NCBI GenBank assembly: GCA_903893625.1
Contig: CAITND010000052.1
Span: forward strand, 1 to 64,000
Direction: 5' to 3'
From: an uncultured Oscillatoriales cyanobacterium
Lineage (GTDB): Bacteria; Cyanobacteriota; Cyanobacteriia; Cyanobacteriales; Microcoleaceae
Length of the DNA stretch: 64,000 nt
Made by a program: the position numbers and the translations under genes. Positions within the stretch are counted from its first letter, which is position 1, and each line of letters starts with the position of its first letter. Positions 9,265-18,612 of the stretch are shown piece after piece. Below the pieces are notes generated by a model. It was not told where the DNA came from. It saw only the letters and a list, made by a program, of their open reading frames with translations, and did not search any database.

Positions 9265-9618
9265 ATGGCAATACAAGAAATTAAAGGTGAAGATCATATC
9301 GTTCAATATGATCCTGAATCCGTCACGATTTGTTTCCAAGGTGAACTGAGTTTAGGGGGGCCTGTTGAATATGAACCGATTAAAAGCTTACTGGAAGAAG
9401 TAACTGCAACCGAACCCAAAATGATGACGCTGGATTTAAGAAGTTTATCTTTTCTCAATAGTTCTGGAATTAGTTTATTGTCAAAATTTGTCATGGGATT
9501 GCGAAAAAAAACGCATATTAAATTAATTATTTTAGGCTCTAAAGAAGTAGCTTGGCAAGATAAATCTTTACAGAATTTAAAAAAATTTTTACCCGGTTTA
9601 GAGTTAAATGTTGAATAA
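9265..9618 (+). CDS. STAS-domain anti-sigma factor antagonist (SpoIIAA-like)
   Basis: A 117-aa single STAS domain. The phosphoacceptor loop reads SLSFLNSSGISLLSKF, which aligns with the DSSG loop of SpoIIAA, so Ser66 is the likely phosphorylated residue (Asn replaces the usual Asp before it). The upstream GHKL protein should phosphorylate it, and the two SpoIIE-type phosphatases should reverse this. The gene closes the four-gene partner-switching unit. No sigma factor gene follows, so the target must be encoded elsewhere. Confidence 0.9.
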   Translation: MAIQEIKGEDHIVQYDPESVTICFQGELSLGGPVEYEPIKSLLEEVTATEPKMMTLDLRSLSFLNSSGISLLSKFVMGLRKKTHIKLIILGSKEVAWQDKSLQNLKKFLPGLELNVE

Positions 9619-9720
9619 TTTTTATGGTTTCTAATTATAATATTTTTATATTTTCGGTATTTATTCTGTTAAATTAGTTGTTAAAAGAGGGAACAGGGAT
9701 AAGAATTGCAAAAATAAAAT

Positions 9721-10338
9721 TTAACTCCTTGTTGTCAGGCTGAATAATGCAGCCAAACCAAATCCAAGGATCAGGATTCCTGAAATCCGGTTAATCCATT
9801 GTAGGGTATCAGCACTGATTTGATCCCGGAATAAACTGACTCCACTGACTAAGATGAGCCACCAGAATGCTGACCCTAAAAACACCCCCAAAACGAGAAT
9901 TCCGGCATCCCAATAATTATTTGCACTTCCTAGCCCTAATCCTGCAAAAATAGCGACAAAAGATAAAATAGTCATGGGATTAGTAACCGTTAGAAAAAAA
10001 GTTGAAGCATAGGCACTCACAACTTTTCCTGATGGAGTTGCCGCTGATTCTGCGGGTTTTGCCAAGGCTATTTTTAAGCCTAAATAACACAAAAATAATC
10101 CCCCAATTAACTTTAATCCCATTTGTTGACTAACTAAAAAATTAGAAATTAGAGTTAATCCAAATCCAGCAATAAAGCCATATAAAGCATCAGCACTAGC
10201 AGCACCTAATCCGGTAAAAAACCCCACCCAATGCCCCTCAGATAAGGAACGGCGAATACATAAAATCCCAATGGGCCCCACAGGAGCAGCAATGGAAAAA
10301 CCAATCATTAAACCCTTAGCAAAAAAACTGAGATCCAT
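9721..10338 (-). CDS. LysE-family amino-acid exporter
   Basis: A 205-aa inner-membrane protein with about six hydrophobic segments, starting MDLSFFAKGLMIGFSIAAPVGPIGILCIRRSLSEG, the characteristic opening of LysE/RhtB transporters. The family exports amino acids or related small metabolites. A second conserved stretch, FFLTVTNPMTILSFVAIFAG, is also present. The length is standard. It is oriented opposite to both neighbours and seems to be a stand-alone gene. The substrate cannot be read from the sequence. Confidence 0.92.
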   Translation of the reverse strand: MDLSFFAKGLMIGFSIAAPVGPIGILCIRRSLSEGHWVGFFTGLGAASADALYGFIAGFGLTLISNFLVSQQMGLKLIGGLFLCYLGLKIALAKPAESAATPSGKVVSAYASTFFLTVTNPMTILSFVAIFAGLGLGSANNYWDAGILVLGVFLGSAFWWLILVSGVSLFRDQISADTLQWINRISGILILGFGLAALFSLTTRS

Positions 10339-10489
10339 AATTAATTTGAGTGCAAAACGGTAAGGCGTGAACGCCTCTGAGTTAAGATAGCCCTAAATGC
10401 GAGTTTTTAACACTTGACACCCTGATCCTTTTGTCTGATTGTCTTATGATCAGGAAATAGGTAAGCTAAAGAGAACTCAGAACGAAACC

Positions 10490-11227
10490 ATGATTAAGAA
10501 TAACACTTTAGTTTTAGCAACGGATTTAGATGGGACATTCTTAGGGGGTTCTCCACAGGAACGACAGGAATTTTATGACTATTTGGAGAGTCATCGAGAT
10601 CGCTTATTACTAATTTTTGTCACGGGTCGCAGTTTAGAATTCACCCTGCGTTTATATGACGACAAAAAATTAAGGATTCCGCGACCGGATTATATCATTG
10701 GGGATGTAGGAACAACCGTTTATGAGGGAAAAACCTTAAAACCTGTGGCAGAAGTACAAAATTGGATTGCCAACATTTGGGGAAATTCTAGCGAATTCGC
10801 TCAACAACTCTTAGTCGATGAACCTGGATTAACCTTACAACCCCTATCCCCTGAATATCGAGTTTCCTATTATTATCAACCGGATCAAAACCAGCAACGA
10901 ATTATCCAAAAAATTCAAGATGCGGGATTTCAGTGTATTACTTCTGCGGATAAATATTTAGATATTTTGCCAAAAGGTGTGGCTAAAGGTTCAACGTTGC
11001 TCCAATTAATCGACCTGTTAAATTTGTCTCCCCAGCAAGTGATTACATCTGGGGATTCCTTAAACGATTTACCCTTATTTGAAACCGGACTTAATAGTAT
11101 TGCCGTGGGGAACTCAGAATTAAAATTAGTCGAAAAAATTCAAACTTTAAAGAATGTTTATTATAGTGATTTACCGGGAGTCACTGGAATTTGGGACGGA
11201 CTTCAATATTATGGTAAAACCTTCTAA
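10490..11227 (+). CDS. HAD-IIB phosphatase, sucrose-phosphate-phosphatase-like
   Basis: A 245-aa HAD-superfamily hydrolase. Motif I is LATDLDGTFLGG (nucleophile Asp), motif II FVTGRS, and motifs III/IV the conserved Lys (PKGVAKGSTL) and GDSLNDLPLF. The cap and the IGDVGTTVYEG stretch resemble the sucrose-phosphate phosphatase type. A glycosyl-glycerate or other sugar-phosphate phosphatase cannot be excluded. I chose the ATG at 10490. A TTG 51 bp earlier is in frame but lacks support. gpsA starts 16 bp after its stop, so the two probably form an operon. Confidence 0.8.
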   Translation: MIKNNTLVLATDLDGTFLGGSPQERQEFYDYLESHRDRLLLIFVTGRSLEFTLRLYDDKKLRIPRPDYIIGDVGTTVYEGKTLKPVAEVQNWIANIWGNSSEFAQQLLVDEPGLTLQPLSPEYRVSYYYQPDQNQQRIIQKIQDAGFQCITSADKYLDILPKGVAKGSTLLQLIDLLNLSPQQVITSGDSLNDLPLFETGLNSIAVGNSELKLVEKIQTLKNVYYSDLPGVTGIWDGLQYYGKTF

Positions 11228-11242
11228 ACTTTTATTCCCTTT

Positions 11243-12214
11243 ATGACCCAAGATTTCACCCTCATGTCTCACCCCGTTCTGTCTGATCAACCCTTAACAT
11301 TAGCGATTTTAGGTGCAGGAGCTTGGGGTTCAGCCTTAGCTCAATTAGCCCGTTATAATGGTCATACCGTTCGCTTATGGTCACGGCGTTTAGGAAATTC
11401 CTTAGAAGAAACTGTTAACTCTGTTGATGTCTTAATATCTGCCATTTCTATGAGAGGAGTAGCAGCAACAGCCCAACAGCTGCAAACTCTAAAATTACCC
11501 GATCAAATTCCTATTGTCACAGCAACAAAAGGCTTAGATCCTGATAGCACCCGAACCCCATCTCAACTGTGGGGAATGTTGTTTCCTCAACATCCGATTG
11601 TAGTCTTATCGGGGCCTAATTTATCCGCAGAAATTGAACAAGGTTTACCCGCCGCCACAGTGGTAGCCAGTGAAAATTTAGAGGCGGCAAAAATAGTACA
11701 AAGGGTGTTTGCTTCTAATCGATTTCGAGTCTATACCAGTTCTGATCCGATGGGAACAGAATTAGGAGGAACCTTAAAAAATGTGATTGCGATCGCGGCT
11801 GGAGTTTGTGATGGATTACGGTTAGGAACTAATGCTAAATCGGCGTTACTTACCCGTGCGTTAACAGAAATTATTAGAATTGGAACCCATTTAGGAGGAC
11901 AAACAGAAACGTTTTTTGGGTTATCGGGTTTAGGAGATATGTTAACCACCTGTAACAGTTCCTTAAGCCGTAATTATCGGGTCGGTTATGGATTAGCAGA
12001 AGGTAAAACCTTAGAACAAGTATTAACAGAATTAGGAAGTACCGCCGAAGGAGTTAATACCACAAATGTTTTAATTAAAATTGCTCATCGAGAACGGATT
12101 CCTGTGCCGATTTCTTGGCAAGTTTATCAACTTTTAAATCAGCAAATTACTCCGCAAAAGGCAGTAGAAGCATTAATGGAACGGGATTTGAAACCAGAAT
12201 TTTATGCGAAGTAG
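11243..12214 (+). CDS. gpsA: Glycerol-3-phosphate dehydrogenase [NAD(P)+]
   Basis: A cytosolic enzyme that reduces dihydroxyacetone phosphate to sn-glycerol 3-phosphate for membrane lipids. The N-terminal Rossmann motif ILGAGAWGSALA is clear, as are the conserved ATKGL, LSGPNLSAEI, the catalytic-region GTLKNVIAIAAGVCDG and GLSGLGDMLTTC. The length of 323 aa is normal. It follows the HAD phosphatase closely. The pairing of a sugar-phosphatase with gpsA may hint at a glycerol-3-phosphate-derived solute, but that is only inference. Confidence 0.96.
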   Translation: MTQDFTLMSHPVLSDQPLTLAILGAGAWGSALAQLARYNGHTVRLWSRRLGNSLEETVNSVDVLISAISMRGVAATAQQLQTLKLPDQIPIVTATKGLDPDSTRTPSQLWGMLFPQHPIVVLSGPNLSAEIEQGLPAATVVASENLEAAKIVQRVFASNRFRVYTSSDPMGTELGGTLKNVIAIAAGVCDGLRLGTNAKSALLTRALTEIIRIGTHLGGQTETFFGLSGLGDMLTTCNSSLSRNYRVGYGLAEGKTLEQVLTELGSTAEGVNTTNVLIKIAHRERIPVPISWQVYQLLNQQITPQKAVEALMERDLKPEFYAK

Positions 12215-12243
12215 AAAATCCAGGACAGGAATGGAGTAGAATT

Positions 12244-13521
12244 TCAACATTGAAGGGCAGGAATTTCAATAATAAACTCCGTTCCTTTGCCTAATTCTGA
12301 ATGAAATCTGAAGGTTCCTCCGTGTTTTTCTACAACAATTTGATAAGCAATACTTAGACCTAATCCCGTTCCTGAACCCACAGGTTTTGTCGTGAAAAAG
12401 GGTTCAAAAATTTTACGACCGATTTCTTTAGGAATTCCGATACCATTATCTTGAATCATAATTTTAATCGAAGGATTTAAGCTTTGATGGGGATTAGAAG
12501 AAATACAGGTTTCAGTTTTAATCCAAATTTTAGGCTCTAGCAGAGGAGATTTTTTTTGGTGTTCCGCGATCGCATCAATAGCATTATTTAACAAACTCAT
12601 AAACACTTGATTTAAGTGACTAGGATAACAGATAATGGGCGAAATTTCTCCATAAAATTTAATCACTTGAATCGGATGATCTAGGTTTTCATTCAGACGA
12701 CTTTGCAACATTAATAATGTATTATCAATTCCTTGATGAATATCGGCTAATTTTTTCTCTGATTCATCCAAGCGAGAAAAATTCTTTAATGATTGAATAA
12801 TATTACTAATCCGTTCTGTTCCCTGTTGCATTGATTTGAGAACTTGAGGCAGATCCTGAATAATATACTCAACCTCAAGCTCTTGTAATTTAGCCTGAAT
12901 TTCGGGTTGAGACTGAGGATAAATATTTTGATATAGATGAATCACCTCTAACAAATTTTGAGTATATTCTAAAACATAATCAATATTCCCTCGAATAAAT
13001 GTTACTGGATTATTAATTTCATGAGCAATTCCAGCCACAAACTGCACTAAAGTCAACATTTTTTCATGTTGAACCAATTGAACTTGAGCCTGTTTTAAAT
13101 TAGATAAGGCTTGAATCAGTTGTTGATTCGTTTGTAAAATCTGTTGATTCAAATTATGAATTCTTAATCCTGACCGAACTCTCGCTAAAATTTCATCAAT
13201 TTCAATCGGTTTAGAAATAAAATCATCGGCTCCTGAATCTAATCCTTTAATTCGATCCGTACTCTGTTCTTTCGCTGTCAATAAAATAAAAAATACCGAA
13301 GCTAGATTCGGATCAGCTTTAATAGTTTTACACACTTCTAAACCATCAACTTTGGGCATCATCCAATCACAAATCACCAAATTAAGATGGTGTTTCTGTG
13401 CCAAACTCAGGGCGATTTCTCCATCCTCAGCCGTATACACTTCATGTCCTTGCTCTTCCAGGGCGTGTTGCAGAATCAATTGTGTAGTAATATCATCATC
13501 TGCGATCAAAATCTGTGCCAT
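12244..13521 (-). CDS. Response regulator fused to a histidine kinase
   Basis: A 425-aa cytosolic two-component protein. An N-terminal receiver domain (phosphoacceptor Asp in [12 protein letters not shown], with DD near residue 9 and the switch Lys in ISKPIE) is followed by a coiled coil and a kinase core. The H-box is [19 protein letters not shown], and the HATPase has N-box [16 protein letters not shown]1 [11 protein letters not shown] and G2 [14 protein letters not shown]. No membrane segment. This REC-HK order is common in cyanobacteria, where such proteins act as intermediates in multistep relays. It converges with gpsA, with 29 bp between the stops. Confidence 0.93.
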   Translation of the reverse strand: MAQILIADDDITTQLILQHALEEQGHEVYTAEDGEIALSLAQKHHLNLVICDWMMPKVDGLEVCKTIKADPNLASVFFILLTAKEQSTDRIKGLDSGADDFISKPIEIDEILARVRSGLRIHNLNQQILQTNQQLIQALSNLKQAQVQLVQHEKMLTLVQFVAGIAHEINNPVTFIRGNIDYVLEYTQNLLEVIHLYQNIYPQSQPEIQAKLQELEVEYIIQDLPQVLKSMQQGTERISNIIQSLKNFSRLDESEKKLADIHQGIDNTLLMLQSRLNENLDHPIQVIKFYGEISPIICYPSHLNQVFMSLLNNAIDAIAEHQKKSPLLEPKIWIKTETCISSNPHQSLNPSIKIMIQDNGIGIPKEIGRKIFEPFFTTKPVGSGTGLGLSIAYQIVVEKHGGTFRFHSELGKGTEFIIEIPALQC

Positions 13522-13839
13522 AAATTAGAAGTAAAAATGGGATAGAGAGTTTGAATCGATTCAGGTTAGGAAGAAAGGCAAACCTCAATCTTTTTAAAGG
13601 CAATTCTAGACACTCAAGCGTTAGGAAATTGGGGATAAATGGGAATTAATAAAGACGATCGCCTCGGTTAATTGTTCTTCCATAACATCAATTGAGGAGG
13701 TTGGGGTTTCGCCCTCTCCGTCAATACCCTTGGCTGTTGAGTTGTCCAATGTCGCAATACGGCTTATAATTCCCCCTGTTCAACGGGTTTGTGCATTTTG
13801 GGGCTTGCTGCTGACCAAATGCTATTAACTGTTTGCTCT
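13522..13839. other. Intergenic DNA upstream of the candidate RNA
   Basis: This 318-bp stretch precedes the candidate non-coding RNA at 13840 and should contain the promoter of the response-regulator/kinase gene. It includes HIP1-like GCGATCGC-derived sequence but no gene, repeat or recognised motif. Confidence 0.4.
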
Positions 13840-14012
13840 TTGAAGGTTTTTCTGGTAATCTCTATCTATAGATAGAGGCACGATGAGAGGAGCGTACCCT
13901 ATATTGGTAAGCGTACTGGGTGCAATCCTTTATTCCCTCTGGTTAGTCTGGTGGAAACGGAGAGTCAAATCAATCGATTTATCGGTTGTGGCTCTCTATT
14001 ATTTTTTTAGGG
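13840..14012 (+). ncRNA. Candidate structured non-coding RNA
   Basis: Between the kinase and the EcsC-like gene lies a run with strong fold potential and no coding frame. It includes a perfect 18-bp palindrome CTCTATCTATAGATAGAG near 13859, a GCGTAC sequence occurring twice around 13890-13918, and a good intrinsic terminator at the end. I do not recognise the family: it does not look like tmRNA, RNase P RNA or SRP RNA. It may be a free small RNA or a long structured leader of the downstream gene, whose start is 67 bp after the terminator. The 5' end is a guess. Confidence 0.4.
13960..14008 (+). terminator. Intrinsic terminator
   Basis: GAGAGTC pairs with GGCTCTC across an inner stem (CAATC with GGTTG), followed by a TATTATTTTTTT tail. 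One G-U pair is needed. It ends the candidate RNA and stands upstream of the gene at 14079. Confidence 0.75.
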
Positions 14013-14078
14013 GTATTTTTGATTATACAATACCCATAGAGATGAACAATTAATTTTTCACCGTTAATAGGCTCAACA

Positions 14079-15209
14079 ATGGGAAACAATTACAGGGCGC
14101 AGGAACAAAATAGCGAGTTAAAAGCTAAAGCAAACCCAGCAAAAAAAACGAACCAATCAACAGCAAATTCAACGGAACAATGGTTAGTCGAACTGGTTGC
14201 TATTAGCACAGAATTCTTTGAAAAAACGACTCTACAAACCCAAAAGTATTTAGGAAATGCGACATCAACAACAGGCGCAATTGTAGATGCGATCACTCAC
14301 CATCCCATTGTAAAAACTCTCAGCAAAAGTTTAGGAAAAGGGTGGTTAGAGGTGCTACTAGGTGAGGTGAATATTAAACAGGTACAACAAACCGTTGGAG
14401 AACTTCAACAACAGTATCCTCAAGAAAAACCCAACCAAATTGCTCACCGTTTAATGGTGCAAAAATCCATCCAAGCTGCGGGAATTGGGTTAGCTACAAA
14501 TTTTTTGCCTCCCCTTGCCGTTGCTTTATTTGCAGTGGATTTAGTCGCCACAACTCGACTACAAGCTGAAATGACCTATGAAATTGCGGCAGCTTATGGT
14601 TTAGACCTCAATGATCCTATTCGTCGAGGGGAAGTTTTAGCAATTTTTGGCTTATCCCTTGGCAGTTCTATGGCCTTGCAAATGGGTTTAGAATGGGTGG
14701 AAATTATTCCCGGTTTAGGGCCAGTTATCGGCGCTTCTTCTAATGCCATTTTGCTCTATGGTTTAGGTTATATTGCCTGTCGATTTTATCAAACAAAACT
14801 TCATCCCCAGACAACGGCTCCAGTTACCGCCGAGATGTTTCAAGAAAAAAGTCAGGAGTATTGGCAATTTGCCCAGGAACAGCAACAGGTGATGGATCAA
14901 ATTTTAGCCCAAATGATTTTAGCTTCTGATCCCGAAAAATCCGGGTCTGATTTGATTCCTGAATTAGAACAAGCTCATCTAAGTTCTGAGGCGGTAAAAG
15001 CGATCGCAACCTATTTAGAAACACCTATTCCTTTAGAGAATTTATTAGAACAACTGCATCCTGATTTTGCTGCTCCTGTATTCGCTCAATGTCAACGAAT
15101 TGCTCAAATAAAGGGTGAAATTACCCCCGCAGAGCAGGCTATTTTGGATGCGATCGCCAAAAAAATTAATCGGGATGAAAAAACCCTAAAATTGCTCACA
15201 GAAAATTAA
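14079..15209 (+). CDS. EcsC/DUF697-like protein
   Basis: A 376-aa protein of uncertain function. The central region (residues about 125-235) has hydrophobic helices around NFLPPLAVALFAVDLVATTR and LEWVEIIPGLGPVIGASS. These resemble EcsC or DUF697-type domains, which associate with membranes. A Lys/Asn/Gln-rich N-terminal tail precedes it, and the C-terminal 100 residues form a helical, acidic domain with two similar helix pairs. There is no signal peptide. It stands alone after the terminator at 14008 and is followed by its own terminator. The family call is by pattern and is moderate. Confidence 0.6.
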   Translation: MGNNYRAQEQNSELKAKANPAKKTNQSTANSTEQWLVELVAISTEFFEKTTLQTQKYLGNATSTTGAIVDAITHHPIVKTLSKSLGKGWLEVLLGEVNIKQVQQTVGELQQQYPQEKPNQIAHRLMVQKSIQAAGIGLATNFLPPLAVALFAVDLVATTRLQAEMTYEIAAAYGLDLNDPIRRGEVLAIFGLSLGSSMALQMGLEWVEIIPGLGPVIGASSNAILLYGLGYIACRFYQTKLHPQTTAPVTAEMFQEKSQEYWQFAQEQQQVMDQILAQMILASDPEKSGSDLIPELEQAHLSSEAVKAIATYLETPIPLENLLEQLHPDFAAPVFAQCQRIAQIKGEITPAEQAILDAIAKKINRDEKTLKLLTEN

Positions 15210-15214
15210 GGACT

Positions 15215-15247
15215 AACCCAGTTTAAAACATAAAAACTGGGTTTTTT
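15215..15247 (+). terminator. Intrinsic terminator after the EcsC-like gene
   Basis: AACCCAGTTT pairs perfectly with AAACTGGGTT over a 9-nt loop, and a T-tract follows. It lies 6 bp after the stop at 15209. Confidence 0.85.
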
Positions 15248-15294
15248 CCTGTGATTGTTAACGGTCAACGGTCAACCGACAACCCTTAAAAATT

Positions 15295-16371
15295 TTATTG
15301 AGACAAGCGGAAAATATCGGTAAACACTTCCTGTTTAGATAAAATTCGGTTAGGATTTGGCGAATCATAAACCACTAATAAACCGGGTTGTCCTAAGCTG
15401 TTAAAGAGTTCTAATCCTTCCGCATGATCAGTATCGAGACAAAACGGCAGATCGAATAACATCTCTAACCCATCAGAATTAAAATAAGAGAGAGTATTAC
15501 TCGATTGAGCTAAAGCATTTTTCCAGCGATAGACTTTCATAATTCCATCTAAATCCATCGTTGGCCCTGCTAAAATAATTAAATCTTCCCCTTGTAAACA
15601 TAATTCTCGAATTCCTAACCCCTTCAATTCAAAAAAGTGCTTGCGATATCGTTTACCATTTTCCCCAATTTTTTTGAGGGTTAAAACTCCGGGTTTTTTC
15701 TCTTCAACTTCTAATTCTAAAATAATGGCAAATCCCCGTAAAACAGGCCCTCGTAATCCTAAGAAAATTTTATTTTCATGAACCGCCAACCCTTCAATGT
15801 CTAACCCATTTTCCTTAGAAGCTAGAGGCATTGATATAAATACACCCAAATGTTCATCTGTTTTTAAAGCCTCAATCAGTTGATTTCCCTCTTCAGAGGT
15901 TTTAAGCACAGCGGCTCTGAACTCTTGACCTCCTGCTTCAGGAGTTGAAAAAGACGGCAATAATTCTCCATTTTTAACCGGAATTCGGGCTAAAAAATAA
16001 CGATTCAGTTCGGTTTTTATTTCTGTTAAACGCTGTATATCCGCACTCACTTCTTTTCCCTTGGGTTTTTTACGTTTCAGACTATGGGAACCGACCAACC
16101 AAAGATAATGATCATAATAATCCAAGCCTTCAATATCAATTTCTTCTTCTTGATTTTTTAAAGGCATAAAATTGCCTAAGTCAAAATGTTGATGCTGACC
16201 AAAAACATAAGGCTCAATGGGAGAAAGTCGCTCAATACCTGTGCCTTCATCAGATCCTAACCATAAACTTCCATCCGGCGTTGACACGACAGCCGATAAA
16301 TTCGTTAATAGGACATCATCGGGAGCATCAAAACGCAAAAGAAGACGACTGAGTAAAAAACCTTCTGACAT
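15295..16371 (-). CDS. DUF3616-domain protein
   Basis: A 358-aa protein with the conserved marks of DUF3616: the DIEGLDYYDHYLWLVGSHS segment, later a second GLDIEGLAVHENKIFLGLRGP segment, and a closing DTDHAEGLELF. These repeats suggest a beta-propeller. No signal peptide is obvious, so it is probably cytosolic. Function is unknown for the family. Some members are found next to hydrolases or stress genes. It converges with the EcsC-like gene. Confidence 0.85.
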   Translation of the reverse strand: MSEGFLLSRLLLRFDAPDDVLLTNLSAVVSTPDGSLWLGSDEGTGIERLSPIEPYVFGQHQHFDLGNFMPLKNQEEEIDIEGLDYYDHYLWLVGSHSLKRKKPKGKEVSADIQRLTEIKTELNRYFLARIPVKNGELLPSFSTPEAGGQEFRAAVLKTSEEGNQLIEALKTDEHLGVFISMPLASKENGLDIEGLAVHENKIFLGLRGPVLRGFAIILELEVEEKKPGVLTLKKIGENGKRYRKHFFELKGLGIRELCLQGEDLIILAGPTMDLDGIMKVYRWKNALAQSSNTLSYFNSDGLEMLFDLPFCLDTDHAEGLELFNSLGQPGLLVVYDSPNPNRILSKQEVFTDIFRLSQ

Positions 16372-16865
16372 CGGTTTATCCTTGAATTAACTTGATTAAT
16401 CTCTAGTTTACTCAATGGGGTGAAAGATGGCTAGAGTTTAGCTTGCGTCTAAAGAAAGATAGAAGTTATTCCTTGATTCTTCTAATAGTTCTGGTGCATG
16501 ACTATATAAAAAGTCTTTACTTCTGACTTCTTGCCCATACCCGATCTCAACAGTTAAATTGTCAGATCATGATTCTCATCTTAAATCAAAAGGATTGGAT
16601 TTAGATTAAAATCAGAGTGATATTTTTTATTGGATTCATATTTTCTATTAAACTCTTTCTTAAGATAGATGATATTTTTATTTTTTTCAGTAAAATCACG
16701 AATTTCTTGGGTTTCATCCTTGAGGTAGATGATTTATTCACCGCCTTACCGACACAATCTTGATTGTAGCTGAAGAGATTAATAATCAGGGGGTTTTTTA
16801 TTAATGGCTTGTAACTAGACATGATACCTATTTCTCTGATTTCATGAATAATAAGGAATTAAAAA
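16372..16865. other. Intergenic region, 494 bp
   Basis: AT-rich DNA between two divergently transcribed genes, so it should contain both promoters. A minus-strand frame of 73 codons crosses it but has a low-complexity Lys/Ile/Ser composition and no ribosome site. I do not count it as a gene. Confidence 0.5.
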
Positions 16866-18530
16866 ATGTCTAATTTATCTAATTTAATTGAATTTTCTCT
16901 GTTTGCTCCTTACAACAAAGAAGCAGCCTTAATCGGGAATTTTTCTAACTGGAAAGACATTCCCATGAAAAAAGGTAAAGATGGTTATTTTCGAACTAAA
17001 GTTGAGTTAAAAGATGGAACATATCAATATAAATTTCGAGTGCGATCAAGAAGTTGGTTTTTAGAACCCGATGAATGGATAGAAATTGTTGATCCTTACG
17101 CCACTGATATTGATGATTCGACTCAAAATGGAATTATTCGGATTAAAGAAGGGGAAAAAATCATTGATACTTATGTTTGGAAACATGATGACAAACCCTT
17201 ACCACCTGATCATAAATTAGTGATTTATGAAATGCACGTCGGGGATTTTTCAGGCGGAGAAGATGACTCCTTTGCACGGGGTAAATATCAGCACGTTATC
17301 GAAAAGTTAGATTACTTGTGTGAATTAGGGGTGAATGCGATTGAATTAATGCCAGTCAAAGAACATCCGGGAGATCATAGTTGGGGATATAATCCTCGCT
17401 ATTTCTTTGCTTCGGAGTCCAGTTATGGCACAACTGAACAATTAAAAAACCTGGTTGATGAATGTCATGGACGAGGAATTAGAGTGTTAATTGATGGTGT
17501 TTATAACCATTCAGAAGCTTTCTGTCCTTTAACTCAAATTGATCATGATTATTGGTATCATCATAGCCAACAAGATACTGAATATAACTGGGGGCCAGAA
17601 TTTAATTATGAACTGTATGATGAAAATTTAGACACCTATCCTGCCCGAAAATTTATTGGGGATACGGTGAGATTCTGGGTTCGAGAATATCATCTTGATG
17701 GCATTCGTTATGATGCTGCCAAGCAAATTGGCAACTATGATTTTCTGCGGTGGGTGGTGCAGGAAGCCAAACATGAAGCCAGGGTAAAACCCTTTTATAA
17801 CGTTGCTGAATATGTCCCAGAAAGCCCTAGTATTACTAACAGTGATGGGCCGATGGATGCCTGTTGGCATGATAGTTTTTATCATATTCTAACGGATCAT
17901 TTATGTGGCGATACCTTTGATTTAGAACAACTCAAAGATATTTTAGATGGAAAACGTCAAGGGTTTATGGGGCCTAACAATATTGTGAATTATTTGGGCA
18001 ACCATGATCATAATCGCTTAATTGTGGAGTTAGGAAATCGCGGAATTTTTGATGATGAGGTGTTTAAACGGGTGAAATTAGGAGTGGCATTATTGATAAC
18101 AGCCATAGGAATTCCTCTGATTTGGATGGGGGAAGAATTTGGAGAATATAAACCGAAAACAATTGAGTCGGCAAAACTGGATTGGAAATTGTTGGAAAAT
18201 GAGAGTAATCAGAGTTTATTTCAATATTACAAAGGCTTGATTTTTTTAAGGGAAACGAATCACGCTTTATATAGCGGAAATATTGATTTTTTCCATGAAG
18301 ATCCTGATAATAAAGTTTTAGCTTATACCCGATGGAATGATCAAGGATCTCGGATCGTGGTTGTTTTAAATTTCTCTGACAACTATTTAGGTGGTTATCA
18401 AGTTCGTCACTTCCCAGCTAATGGCACCTGGCATGAGTGGACAAATGATTATGATATTCAATCGGGAGATGACAATATTCTGATCGATTTACCGGAATAT
18501 GAAGCTAAAGTTTTTGTGTGGAAAGGATAA
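16866..18530 (+). CDS. GH13 alpha-amylase-family enzyme with N-terminal CBM48
   Basis: A 554-aa alpha-glucan-active enzyme. Residues about 8-100 form a CBM48/early-set domain (FSLFAPYNKEAALIGNFSNW). The catalytic barrel shows the four GH13 regions: DGVYNHSE, GIRYDAAKQI (nucleophile Asp), FYNVAEYVPE (acid Glu) and YLGNHDHNR. A C-terminal beta domain follows. The order is like branching enzymes and trehalohydrolases, but it is shorter than a typical GlgB. The specificity is therefore open. It probably acts on glycogen in the cytosol, since no export signal is present. Confidence 0.85.
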   Translation: MSNLSNLIEFSLFAPYNKEAALIGNFSNWKDIPMKKGKDGYFRTKVELKDGTYQYKFRVRSRSWFLEPDEWIEIVDPYATDIDDSTQNGIIRIKEGEKIIDTYVWKHDDKPLPPDHKLVIYEMHVGDFSGGEDDSFARGKYQHVIEKLDYLCELGVNAIELMPVKEHPGDHSWGYNPRYFFASESSYGTTEQLKNLVDECHGRGIRVLIDGVYNHSEAFCPLTQIDHDYWYHHSQQDTEYNWGPEFNYELYDENLDTYPARKFIGDTVRFWVREYHLDGIRYDAAKQIGNYDFLRWVVQEAKHEARVKPFYNVAEYVPESPSITNSDGPMDACWHDSFYHILTDHLCGDTFDLEQLKDILDGKRQGFMGPNNIVNYLGNHDHNRLIVELGNRGIFDDEVFKRVKLGVALLITAIGIPLIWMGEEFGEYKPKTIESAKLDWKLLENESNQSLFQYYKGLIFLRETNHALYSGNIDFFHEDPDNKVLAYTRWNDQGSRIVVVLNFSDNYLGGYQVRHFPANGTWHEWTNDYDIQSGDDNILIDLPEYEAKVFVWKG

Positions 18531-18572
18531 GCTGTCTCTCTAATATTAGAGATGTCTTAACTTCCGTACCAT

Positions 18573-18612
18573 AAGGGTTGATGGTTTGAAGTTTATTGAT
18601 AACCCAACCCTT
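18573..18612. terminator. Inverted repeat between convergent genes
   Basis: AAGGGTTG pairs perfectly with CAACCCTT across a 24-nt loop, overlapping the last codons of the beta-propeller gene. Its position between two converging genes suits a bidirectional terminator, though the T-tracts are weak. Confidence 0.45.

Noticed and set aside
13840-14012. 6S, SRP or RNase P RNA
   Set aside because: The characteristic conserved loops of these RNAs are not visible. The region is kept as an unassigned candidate.
16601-16822. 73-codon minus-strand frame
   Set aside because: Low-complexity Lys/Ile/Ser composition expected from AT-rich DNA, no ribosome-binding site.
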